Shown here piece by piece: positions 22,535 through 32,924 of a DNA stretch of 64,000 nucleotides. Under the pieces are notes generated by a model. That model made no database searches and was not told the DNA's origin. It worked only from the letters and a program-made list of their open reading frames with translations. How positions within the stretch are numbered: position 1 is the stretch's first letter; each line of letters starts with the position of its first letter. The stretch comes from Hemerocallis citrina (Eukaryota > Streptophyta > Magnoliopsida > Asparagales > Asphodelaceae), in NCBI GenBank assembly GCA_017893485.1, contig CM030363.1, positions 81,632,230 to 81,696,229 on the forward strand. Reading direction: 5' to 3'. The position numbers and the translations under genes are program-made.

Positions 22535-23193
22535 ATGGTTCGGAGTCCATGTCCGGTCCGACCTTACCTCCTCGGCTCGTCCCCGGACGAGCCAGAGGTA
22601 GATCGCCGTTTGGAATTTCTCCCACAACCGTTGAACTACACCGATGGTTCGGAGTCCAACACTCGGCTCGACTTTACCTCCTCGGCTCGTCCCCGGACGA
22701 GCCAGAGGTAGATCGCCGTTCGGAATTGCTCCCACAACCGTTGAACTACACCGATGGTTCGGAGTCCAACAGTCGGCTCGACTTTACCTCCTCGGCTCGT
22801 CCCCGGACGAGCCAGAGGTAGATCGCCGTTCGGAATTGCTCCCACAACCGTTGAACTACACCGATGGTTCGGAGTCCAACAGTCGGCTCGACTTTACCTC
22901 CTCGGCTCGTCCCCGGACGAGCCAGAGGTAGATCGCCGTTCGGAATTGCTCCCATAACCATTGAACTACACCGATGGTTCGGAGTCCAACAGTCGGCTCG
23001 ACTTTACCTCCTCGGCTCGTCCCCGGACGAGCCAGAGGTAGATCGCCGTTCGGAATTGCTCCCACAACCGTTAAACTACACCGATGGTTCGGAGTCCAAC
23101 ACTCGGCTCGACTTTACCTCCTCGGCTCGTCCCCGGACGAGCCAGAGGTAAATCGCCGTTCGGAACTGCTCCCACAACCGTTGAATTACACCG
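22535..23193. repeat. Six tandem copies of a 110-bp unit with a perfect hairpin
   Basis: Units start with ATGGTTCGGAGTCC at 22535, 22644, 22754, 22864, 22974 and 23084. Each contains GGCTCGTCCCCGGACGAGCC, a 9-bp perfect stem around two Cs. Since 110 is not a multiple of three, frames rotate and yield many overlapping false reading frames on both strands. Copies differ at only a few bases. Confidence 0.95.
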
Positions 23194-23389
23194 ATGGTCC
23201 TGGGGTCCAACACTTGCCTCCCGGTCCCCCCAAGCTTGCTTCGTGGCAGACTAAGAGTGGGCCACCCCTCAGCTTCGCAAGTAGAGGGATACCGAGGCAA
23301 TGTTTGGCCACATAATCTGAGCAATCTTGCCTAGCAGCTGAAGACCGAGACCCCACGCCTTCGGTCGGCTGCCAAGTAGGGGCCTTTCC

Positions 23390-23570
23390 GACCATGCAAA
23401 CGGAGAAAACTCCCTTTCTCCTCAACTTTCGTGTCGGATCTCGATCAGACGGCCCAGATCTTGCCACCAGCGCTAAACGAGAAGATAGTGTTTTCTTGGG
23501 AACTGAGCCGCCTCGAGATTCGTGTCAACATCCGATGGCCCAGATCTTGCAGAATTGCTAAACGGCACCA
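23390..23570. repeat. Dispersed gypsy 3'-region repeat, two partial units
   Basis: Sequence of the type GCAAACGGAGAAAACTC...GACGGCCCAGATC...AAGATAGTGTTTTCTTG appears here, again near 30890-31000, and as an array at 32925-33770. The spread suggests amplification within the long 3' region. Confidence 0.7.
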
Positions 23571-23740
23571 TGTGCTCGGCTCGAGGACCTCAGCACGGCC
23601 AACACACTCACAAGCAAAATAAGTACGCAGAGCCACAAAGGAATTTTATTAATAATCAGGACACAATACAAAGCAGTCTTTCTATAGTTACAAGGTGTTA
23701 GAAAACAAAAAATACAGCGCCGACCCATTACACTTGGTCC

Positions 23741-24265
23741 TCAAACAGAAATGTCTTCATTGATCTCTTCAGTCGCCAGTCCTTCCACTTCGGCTGTTAG
23801 CTCCTCTGCCTCCTTCCGAAGCTTCACCTCCATAGTCTGTAAGTGATGGATCTCAGAGAGCAAATCGTCCCGCTCGGCTAATATCTTCAACTGATTGTGC
23901 CGAATACACTGAACCCGAAGAGCGTTACTAAAAGCTGTCTGCGAGTCGTCGTTCTCCCCTACGGGAGTCGCCCCAATGATCCTGTTCTCCAAACATTGTA
24001 TCTCGGCATCTCGTTGGCCGAGGACGGACTGAAGGTGGGCCCGCTCGCTCTCAGCTCGACGCAACTCCAGCTCCACTCCCCGACGCCGCTCTCGGCACTT
24101 CGTCGAACGCGACTTCGCCGCCCCGGAGATCACCTCAGCGTCAGCTTCATTGTCCGAGCCAATGGGATCGGTGTACTGGTCTGACACCGGGAGCTGAAAA
24201 GAAGGGAAAACGAATAGCAAGGTTTCAATACACTTCCGAGACGCAACACTTGAAGAATTTTCCAA
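23741..24265 (-). CDS. Antisense coiled-coil reading frame 3 in the gypsy element
   Basis: The 174-codon minus-strand frame is rich in Glu, Leu, Arg and Ala heptads (ELRRAESERAHLQSV, RKEAEELTAEVEGLA), so a coiled coil is likely. Its first part is probably intron: TTTTCAG, a splice-acceptor-like site, ends at 24194, and the exon would begin at 24193 with LPVSDQYTDPIG. I do not recognise the family. It lies 100 bp from the next antisense frame and faces gag-pol. It may be a terminal exon of an antisense transcript that starts near 30482, or a separate product. Its function is unknown. Confidence 0.5.
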   Translation of the reverse strand: MENSSSVASRKCIETLLFVFPSFQLPVSDQYTDPIGSDNEADAEVISGAAKSRSTKCRERRRGVELELRRAESERAHLQSVLGQRDAEIQCLENRIIGATPVGENDDSQTAFSNALRVQCIRHNQLKILAERDDLLSEIHHLQTMEVKLRKEAEELTAEVEGLATEEINEDISV

Positions 24266-24363
24266 TCAAACTTTCAAATTCGTATATAATAGCTCCACAT
24301 ACAACAAGACCGACTCTACTACAAAGTTTTGCAACAAATCAGAAGAAACACAAAACGACACGG

Positions 24364-25203
24364 TCAGGGCCTCCTCGGAAGGGGAACGCTTCGGTTCAAG
24401 GAAACGCGAGGACGACGAGGCCTGACCTCCGAGCTCGATTCCAGACCAACGAAGCGTGACCCCCCTTTGCCGCTGACCTTGACTGTGGCGCCGACCGAGG
24501 CACCGCTCGACAAGACGGCTGCGCTACTCTGAGCGTCGGCAGGGCTCTGCCTAGCCGCAGGCGAACGTGTCGCGAGTTCGTAAAAGGAAATCCCTCTCTC
24601 GCTCTCTTCGCGAGTGCACGACGTACTGCAGACGTTGGCCCTCTCCGGCATAGGCTTGAGTGACGTGACCTCTTCCTCCAGTTCAATGATTCTGTCTCTC
24701 AGAGCGTCGTCCTTCGCCAACTTCTTCAAACGAGAAGGCCTTGACGAGCCAGAGACGTTGGCGCCATCGGTCGCGAGCCGTCGGAAGTGGGTGACCTCGA
24801 TCCCCCTATCTATCGTGGTCCTTCTGAGCCTGTCGACCTCGGCCAGCAACCTCTTGCGCTCGGCCGACGCCTTCTCTAGCTCGGAAGTTAGCTTCTCTTC
24901 CGCCGCCGAGCGTTCTTTCTCCGCTAATTCCATGTGTTGGACCTTGGCCAAAAGCTCGTCGTTCTTCCGCTCGGCGGCAGTAAGCTCTCTACGGAGCCGC
25001 TCGACCTCGCCTTCGGGACAAGGGGCTTGGGGTTGCTTCCGCAGTTGCCACAACTCGCGACAATACTTCTGCACAGCTGCCTTCGTCTCCTCCAGCCTCA
25101 AAAGCATAAGAAACCGCCTCTGTCGGCTGTTCGAGAGCTCAACCTTCATTTTGGCCAGCTCCTTACGAAGGTGTGCAACCTCCGTAATCGGACCGAACCT
25201 TAC
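24364..25203 (-). CDS. Antisense coiled-coil reading frame 2 in the gypsy element
   Basis: The minus-strand frame is open from 25317, but a TTTTCAG acceptor-like site ending at 25204 suggests the exon starts at 25203 (VRFGPITEVAHLRKELAKMK). About 280 residues follow with long Leu/Glu/Lys/Arg heptads (LTAAERKNDELLAKVQ, LEKASAERKRLLAEVDRLR, RIIELEEEVTSLK), then a Ser/Ala-rich and basic tail to the stop at 24364. This is a clear coiled coil with no catalytic motif. It could be part of the same antisense gene as its neighbours. Plus-strand frames over this region are shadows. Confidence 0.55.
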   Translation of the reverse strand, partial: VRFGPITEVAHLRKELAKMKVELSNSRQRRFLMLLRLEETKAAVQKYCRELWQLRKQPQAPCPEGEVERLRRELTAAERKNDELLAKVQHMELAEKERSAAEEKLTSELEKASAERKRLLAEVDRLRRTTIDRGIEVTHFRRLATDGANVSGSSRPSRLKKLAKDDALRDRIIELEEEVTSLKPMPERANVCSTSCTREESERGISFYELATRSPAARQSPADAQSSAAVLSSGASVGATVKVSGKGGSRFVGLESSSEVRPRRPRVSLNRSVPLPRRP

Positions 25204-27155
25204 CTGAAAATCAGAGATAAATCCGAGACCCAACACTTGGAGAATTCCATGCCAAATCAAACACAAAATCCGAGACTCAACACTTGGATAAATTTTGGCC
25301 AAATAAACTGTTTTCATTCAAAACCGAGAAGAAAGTTTACAAGAGCGGTGGCCAGTCCGCAGTTAGGCTTACAAAAAGAAACAAAACAACGAAAGACTAA
25401 AAGAGACAACCGAGTCAGGGGTCGACCTTTTTGTCGTTTGGGTCCGTCGACCCTTCGGCCTTGTCCTCGCCATCGCCCTCGTCTTCGTCTTCGCTCCCGC
25501 TCTCCTCCTCGGAGTCGTCTTCCTCTTCACCCTCGGCCTCGGTCTCTCCTGGGCCATCGACGCCTTCCGTCTCTCCCTCGGGGTCGAGCATCCCCTCGGG
25601 AACCTCCTCCTCCCCTTCCACAGGGTCGTAAAAACGGTAGGAAGACGCGTCGAAGCCCGGGTTCCTGGCGGCCACATGGAGCAAGGCTCGACCGTAAGCG
25701 TCCTCCATGTTCTGGAGCATGTGTTGCGCGGCCTCCTCCTGCACGGCCTTCTTCACCTTCTTCACCTTCCTCCGGTGCTTGGCCATAATCTTCTCGGCTC
25801 TCTTCCGAGCCCTCTCCGCTTCCGACCGAGCATTGGCCAGCTCCTCCTTCAGCTCGGCGACCTCCTTCTCCGAGGCCTCAAGTTTGGTTGCCGCGTCCTT
25901 CGACAGCTGAAGGGCGTCGGCCAGATGCTTCTGCAACCCTGCCACTTCGGCCCCCTTCTTTGCCGAGAGGAGCTGCTCGGCATCAAGCAGCTTCGTGGCC
26001 TTGACACGCTCCACCCTCTCCCGCTCATGCTCCTGTTCCTTGCTCGCGAACTCCTCGAGCAGGAAATTGAAGTGGCAGAGGGTCTGAAAAGAGAACAGTA
26101 CATTAGAACCCGAATCCAAGGACTTAGAAAAATCTCAGTAAAAGTTTCGATAAGAAAGAGCTCGGCCCACTTACCGACATGGTGTTCCGAGCAATCTGCA
26201 TCGCAGCATCCCCTGCAAGCCCGGCCTTTAGGGTCGCTCGATCCTTTGGGGTCGGCAGGTGCCTCACCGCTTCCATGCAGATATTGCCGTCGTCCAAGAA
26301 GCCGTCAACGTTCATCACCTACCAGTTGGGGACGAAGATCTGCTTATGACGCTCGGTCAAGATCTTCTCCGCCTCGGCAGTGAGGGGCGGAACTTGGAGG
26401 GACAACACCTCCTTCACGCCAAACGCACCGCTCGACGAACCGGGAACATCCCCCTTCGAGGTCGGTGTCGGCGCCCCTGAAGCAGGAGGTTCAGGGACCA
26501 TGACCTCCCCCTGCTCGGAACCAGCCTCCGACGCAACAACCTTCGGCTGGTCGTGTAGCGCCCCGAATTTCTAATATGAGAGCTTAGAAAATACGTGGCA
26601 CATTCCCAGTGATCCACTTTAATATAACAATAAACATAACCAACACCACTAAAATTTTTCATCTTTTATTACAACAAAACTTTTACAAAACACAGCGGAA
26701 GTCTAAACAACTCAAACAATAATTTCTTTTGTTTACAACTCCAAATCATCTTAATGAAACCTTACAAGTTTTACACCAACACTAAATAAACCATTTAACT
26801 CAAAAGCTGACTCAAGCATCCAATCTCCAACCCTATGCAATAACCTGCATCATGTGAGGCTAGAGTTGAACCCTAACCCCCAAACTGAAGGGATTAGCCA
26901 TAAATGGTGTGAGTGGCAACAAAGCAACAAATAACACAATTGAACTTAAATCGTAATATCCAACAAGTGATAATCAAAATACATAAGTATGAAGTAACAA
27001 CAAATAGAATAATGAGTGATACTAAAACCAAATGCCAAGTGTGTAAAAACAGGAAATCCAAATGCACAAAGTGAGTCAAGAAAACCACATGACTAAATGC
27101 TGACAACGATGACTACTAAGGGATGAAGATAAACTATGAGAATCTGTCCATGCTT

Positions 27156-27440
27156 GATAATTCAGGAGGTAGATCCCACATCTCAGGTATTTCCCTGGAT
27201 AATTCAGGAGATCGTCTCACATCTAAACATAGACACATTATCCCAGGAATACCCCAAAAGCGTCGCCTCGACTTTGATCATTCCGTAGGTCAATCTCACA
27301 TCTCAAGACAAGTACTTGGATAATTCAGGGAATATATCTCACATCTCAGGTTGTCTTCCTGGATAATTCAGGAGATAAATCCACATCTCAAGTTAAACCC
27401 TTGGATAATTCAGGAGATCAATTCCCACATCTAAAGCCTT
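27156..27440. repeat. About 42-bp minisatellite inside solo LTR B
   Basis: GATAATTCAGGAGAT...CACATCTCA units recur at 27156, 27198, 27319, 27362 and 27404, with a decayed copy near 27277. A second small array follows at about 27690-27810 (ACTGAACAAATATCTCAAAA, period about 27). Confidence 0.85.
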
Positions 27441-27828
27441 ACAGAGGTGCATAACTCAGGTTTCCCTTCATCATGACACTACTAATGCCTGTCCTTATAA
27501 ATTTGGGTTACCAAACAAATTTCCTAGAGTAGTGTACCCTACCAGACTAAAAATCTGAATAACTGAAATTCGCCTCAATGGGCCTCAACAAATAACTCAA
27601 CACCGGTATACTAGGGTCACATACCTCTAGAGACTCAAAAACAAATAACTGAACAGATTCCCACTTAACAAGTGGCTCAACTGAATATCTCAAAATCATG
27701 TTCTTAACTGAACATCTCAAAATCGAATACCGAACAAATATCTCAAAATCAAATACTGAACAAATATCTCCAAATCAAATACTGAACAAGTATCTCAAAA
27801 TCAAATACACAGATCTCTCAGTACCAGT

Positions 27829-28138
27829 CGACTTATGATGAGGTAAGTCGACTGTCCAGAGGACAATTCTCCAGAATTTTACAAAAATAATCTAAGGCAT
27901 GATCAGTCGACTTAGCCGAGACCAATACCAATATTCTCAAGAAAATAAACTAAGTATATCAGTCGACTGAAAGTCTCCTCGGTCGACCGTCCCGAAAGGA
28001 CTGAACAACATCACAATCAGCAGACCAGTCGACTGACAGCAGTCTAGGTCGACTATCCCGAACAATTCTCAAAAACTGAAAATACAGCAGTAGGCTCGTA
28101 CCAGTCGACTGCACAGTAGGCCAGTCGACTGTCGGCCT
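27829..28138. repeat. Cluster of AGTCGACT palindromes in solo LTR B
   Basis: CAGTCGACTG or close variants occur near 27829, 27850, 27905, 27961, 28028, 28105 and 28124, with related GGTCGACC forms between them. The spacing is roughly 55-77 bp. A cleaner array of the same motif lies in solo LTR C. Confidence 0.85.
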
Positions 28139-30482
28139 ACAGTTTTCAAGCATAGGTCTGAACATAAAATCGAACTGGGTTTTCTGAAGATTCATTGATC
28201 ATAAAAATTAATTTGTATCCAGGCAATTAAACAATTCTCAAATAATCTCATCATGGATACGTTACACAATCAATCGTTTCCTCAAATCTCAACCTCTCAA
28301 GATCTAAATCACTAATCCTCCATTAGGGTTTCTCAACAAAATTTCTTCCTCAACTCATAATCAAATTTCTGATTTAAAAATCATAAGATCTAGATGTCCA
28401 TCATCTGATCACGATATAATCAATTCTTAACATGCTTTCCAATAATACGATTCCATAGATCACTATTTCCTCAACAAGTCTTGATAATTTCTCAAACATG
28501 GTCTAATATCAATAAGTGCTCTAATCATCCATATCAAATAAAAGATCCATATCATGCGTACAATGAGACAAACAAACAATATCACACCGATCCAAACAAG
28601 TGTAACAAAAGACTTTACGTCATTCATCAATCAAAACAACGAAACAAATCAAGCAAAACAAAAACAAACCACTCACCTTGATTTGAAGAAAAATCCACAA
28701 AAGCTTTCTCCTTGCTAGATCCAAAAATCCTCCCTTGCTCCTCAGACAAATCTCAAAAATCTGAATATTGTAAATGACGGCTGGGAATAGGAAATCCCTT
28801 ATATATGCCGGATATAATACTAGGGTTTTCACCCAATTTGCAAAATAATCCTTTCCCAAAATATAACTTACATATGTATAGATTAGTCTTGAAATTCCAT
28901 CAAATATCATTTAAATTAGGATTTATTACTGAAATAAAATCTAAATCTCATGCCAATACTGTTCAAAACGTCCAGAATGCCATGTTTGCATTTTAACCCA
29001 AACAATGTCGATTTTGCAAATAAGTCCTTCTTTTCCCAAAATTGCAATTTGTAACAATTAATTTCCGAAAAATCTGGAAAAATACTACATAAATTCTAAA
29101 TAATAAATAATGATTTTTCATAAAGAAGTCGTAATTTTTCAAACTTCTACAAAGTCATTTGCACGTGTTTTGCACGTGTACAAAAGATAAATTTCTTAGA
29201 AAATATTAATTAAATCTCCGAAAAATCATTTAAATTCATTTTCAAATAATTAAAATAATATTTGAAAATATGGGGTTCTACAGGTCGGGGACCTTCGCGA
29301 CCGAAGGCTTCTTCGAGGCTCGGCCGTCCTGAGCCCCCGCCGAAGGCCTCTTCTTCTTCGTCTCCTGCTCCGCTACCCTGGCCTTCGCCATCAGAGCTTT
29401 GTAGTCCAACTTCATCGTCTCTGCACAAGCCGAATGAAAAAACTTAGACAAATTTTCATGAACTTTAAGCAAAGAGTATAAATACCAGAAGCATACTAGG
29501 GTCGATCGGACTGAGACCCCCTCGGAACAGATCCTCCTCGGTAATATCTTTCCAGCTTAGCGCTGGCAGGGCGAGGAGCTTCTTGTGGACCTCTGTCTCC
29601 TCGTCACTCAGCACCGGCTCCTTCTTGGTTCGCTTAGGCAGGCCATCCTTCGCCCAAACTATCGGTATCACCCATGGCGCGGGGGCTCGGATGATGAAAT
29701 ACTTTTCCTTCCAATGTTTGATCGAGTCCGGATTCTCGATCAACTTCACCCCCGATCATGGCGAAAGAAAGAACCTTTGTTCGTCTCGCTTTGGCTGACA
29801 AGGTCGGTAGAGGCTCCGAAAGAGAAACATACTCGGCTCGGCACCAACCTCTTGGCACCGGAGGACGAATGCCATGACGTGCCTCCATGTGTTCGGCATC
29901 AGCTGGGCGGGACTCAAACCGTACCATGTCAGGACATCGACAACGAACGGGTGGAGGGGAAAGCGAAGTCCGACGATGAGGGAGTCGACCGGAAAGACGC
30001 ACACATCTGACGAAGACTTCGTATTGGCTCGGAAACCCTGGCCCGGGGAGGAGCAGTCCATAGTCGGCAGGGATCCGGAAGCCCTTTCGGATCAGGTGAA
30101 GGTCGGCCTCCGTAAGAGACGAGATGGTATGGTCCACCTCGGACAGCTATCTCGGTTCATTCTCCTCCACCAACTTGGCCGTCCCTTGGGTCACCTTCTC
30201 CAAGACATCCTCGGCGTAGTCCCGTATGCCTCCCACACTCGACAGGGCAATAGGTTGCCGACCGAACGCTCCCGCCGTCTTCGGGGTCTCGACGATTGTG
30301 ACCACCGCCTTACCCTTGTGAGACGCCGCCGTAACCTCCTTGGGCGGCTCGGCCACCTCGCCCTCTCTATCCGGACATACAACGTTCTGATTGGTCGGCT
30401 CCACCATCTCCTTCCCTTTACCCCCTCGGCCTACTGCTTGCTCCGAGGCGGGGGTCTCGTCCGAGGATGTAATCTTAACCAT

Positions 30483-31219
30483 TTTCTAAAAGAGAAGAGG
30501 AAGGAGACTGACCTTGAAGTGACAGCTACGGTCGGAAAAACTCGCCGGAGACAAAGAACGCCTGCCGCGACAACTAGCACCGCCACCAAAGAGCTGAGAA
30601 CTTCGAAGATGAAAGTAAAAACTAGAGAGAGAGAGTAAAAGTGAATAATGAAACTTGGAGTAAGGGGGGGTGAAGATTTATAGTAAAAAAAAAGGAGCAT
30701 CCCTTGGACTTCCAAGCCAAGAAGCGCGACTCTTGGGCTGCTCTCGAAACGTCGCGAAGGCCCAATAGAACTGTCTTCTTCACCAAGTCAACTAGCTCGG
30801 CATAACGGGACCGGGAGCCGAACTACACGCAATCCGACCGCGCCTGCAAAGAGACCGGTCGGCTACCGAGCATGTACCAATCCGAGCTGGCAAACGGAGA
30901 AAACTCTCTTTCTCCTCAACCTTCGCGTAAAATCTCAATCAGACGGCCCAGATCTCGCCAAGGACACTAGACGACAAGATAGTGTTTTCTCGAGATGCGC
31001 GTCGCCATCCAACGGTTCAGATTGCGTCAAGTCGCTCGGATTGCCTACACTTCCTCCATATCCTACCTCTGTCTGAAGAAACCTGGAAAAAATTTTTAAT
31101 TCAAAGTTTTAAGGCACCGCCCTCGGCGTGCCCCCCAGGCCCCATGTCTCGGTCGGTATTCCGCCGACCCACGGGGCCCGGTCAAAAACAGATCGGCACA
31201 CCCCCCATCTCTAACTCCT
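30483..31219. other. Gypsy 3' region without a gene; likely promoter side of the antisense gene
   Basis: Just upstream of the antisense ATG, the minus strand reads CT-rich (complement of GAGAGAGAGAG at about 30626) and AT-rich with TTTATAGT near 30680, a plausible but unproven promoter. One dispersed repeat copy lies at about 30890-31000. Confidence 0.45.
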
Positions 31220-32720
31220 TCGGGCCGACAACCATCGGAAGCCGTCAGCCCGGAAGGAAGACAGAGATGGGAAGAAGCCCATCACTCCGAAGCTGCTGCA
31301 GTCCCTCGGACAAGAACATGGGTCGTCACCTCTTCTACGGTGATCTTCCCCGACCCTGACACCCGCATCGGAGGCCGTCAGAATCGGGAGAAGACCACAG
31401 TGGAAGAACGACCACCCGTCCTACCGAGACGAAAGTCGTCCCCCGGTTCCGGACTAGGGTCATCACCTCTTCTACCATGACCTTCCCCGACCCTGACACC
31501 CACGTTGGAGCACTCAGAATCGGGTGAAGATCATGGTGGAAGAACGACCACCTGTCCTACCGAGACAGATCGCCCCTCGGATCTGGACTTCGGCGGTCAA
31601 CCCTTCTGCCGAGATCTCCCCCGACCCTGACACCTCTACCCGGGCCATCAGAATCGGGAGAAGATCTAGGCAGAAGAGCGACCCCCCCCCCCCGTCCTTC
31701 CGAAACACACGGTCCCTCGGATCCGGACTTCGGTGGTCTACCCTTCGGCCCAAACCTCCCCTGACCCTGACACCTCCACTCGGGCCATCAGAGTCAGGAG
31801 AAGATTTGGGCGGAAGAACGGTCACCAGTCCTTCCGATGTGAACCCCTCCGTCGGATCCAGACTACAGTCATCGCCCCTTCTACCATGATCACCCCCGAT
31901 CTTGACACCCCCATCGGGCCAATCAAAATCAGGTGATGATCATGGTGGAAGTACGACCACCCGTCCTTCCGAACGAACTCACCCCTCGGATTCGGACATG
32001 GATCATCACCTCTTCCACCATGATCTCTGCCGACCCTGACACCCATTGCGGAGCAGCCAGAGTAGGCAGAAGATCTTGGTGGAAGAACGACCACCCGTCC
32101 TTCCGAAGTAGCTCACCCCTCGGATTCGAACATGGATCATCACCTCTTCCACCATGATCTCCGCCGACCCTGACACCCATTGCGGAGCAGCCAGAGTAGG
32201 CAGAAGATCTTGGTGGAAGAACGACCACCCGTCCTTCCGAAGTAGCTCACCCCTCGGCTCCGGACATGGATCATCACCTCATCCACCATGATCTCCCCCG
32301 ACCCTAATACCCACGTTAGAGCAGTCAGAGTCAGGAGAAGACCATGGTGGAAGAACGACCACCCGTCCTTCCGAAGTAACTCATCCCTCGGGTCCGGGTT
32401 ACGGTCATCACCACTACTGCCTCATTCTCCCCCGACCCTGACATCCACTTTGAGGCCGTCAGGAGCGGGAGAAGAACCAGGCAAAAGGGCAACCACCCCT
32501 TCGGACCTCGAAAGAGAAGTTACCCAAGGCAAATCCCTCCGAAGTAACCCATCCCTCGGGTCCAGATTATGGTCGTCACCACTACTGCCTTATTCTCCCC
32601 CGACCCTGACATCCACTTTGGGGCCGTCAGGAACGGGAGAAGAACAAGGCAAAAGGGCAACCACCCCTTCGGACCTCGAAAGAGAAATTACCCAAGGCAA
32701 ATACCTCGAGGTTTGAAACT
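31220..32720. repeat. About ten tandem copies of a degenerate 134-bp unit
   Basis: The landmark CCGACCCTGACACC recurs near 31351, 31488, 31622, 31763, 31897, 32031, 32164 and 32299 (steps of about 133-137), then at 32430 and 32599 with longer steps. Each unit also has TGGTGGAAGAACGACCACCC or a variant. The reading frames here are repeat artefacts. Confidence 0.9.
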
Positions 32721-32924
32721 CTACATTGTTGCGATTGAAATGACAAAGGAAGTGGGGTACTTATAAGCTCTCCTCCAAGATCTGGCCATTATGACCCTCG
32801 GAAGTTGAAACGCCACGCATTAATTGAAGGAATCATCCTTAATGACCTAGGGAAGGTGGAACGCCGCACAAACCCCGGGGCACCATTAATGCCCTTGGGA
32901 ACAGGATCATCTCCAAACCCGTTG

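Larger units (their letters stand above)
26554..29282 (-). mobile_element. Solo LTR B of the long-LTR gypsy-type family, TSD GGTCG
   Basis: The 2,729-bp block starts TGTAGCGCCCCGAATTTC and ends GGGGTTCTACA, flanked by GGTCG at 26549-26553 and 29283-29287. Its left end matches solo LTR A and it shares the TTTATTACAA landmark and a TTTGCACGTG motif near the right end (about 29158). It contains no protein domain. It splits an exon of the antisense gene and is therefore younger than the host gypsy element. Confidence 0.88.
25415..30482 (-). pseudogene. Antisense spliced gene with Transposase_28-like domain and acidic coiled-coil C terminus, interrupted by a solo LTR
   Basis: The ATG is at 30480-30482 (MVKITSSDETPASE). 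The frame runs to TAG at 30147-30149, continues in phase (SSLTEADLHLIRKGF), shifts by one base near 30045-30055, then shows GLRFPLHPFVVDVL, YGLSPAQLMPNTWRHV and RFFLSP. TGA at 29756-29758 follows where the family has Trp; then come HWKEKYFIIRAP and WVIPIVW. This resembles Pfam Transposase_28 (putative gypsy type transposon protein), known as an antisense gene in some Tat elements. Splice-like sites suggest introns at 29421-29485 and 26084-26174. Solo LTR B (26554-29282) sits in the second exon; without it and one TSD copy the frame is continuous. TAG lies at 26319-26321. The last exon (26083-25415) is a coiled coil ending in a strongly acidic tail. The gene is dead; its role is unknown. Confidence 0.7.

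Noticed and set aside
22462..23324. Many overlapping frames of 60-119 codons on both strands
   Set aside because: They come from the 110-bp tandem repeat, whose length rotates through all three phases.
24614..26574. Plus-strand frames rich in Ser, Leu and Arg (up to 284 codons)
   Set aside because: They are complements of the antisense coiled-coil genes, which have better codon patterns and splice-like borders.
31514..32716. Frames of 60-142 codons in the gypsy 3' region
   Set aside because: They repeat with the 134-bp units and show no domain.
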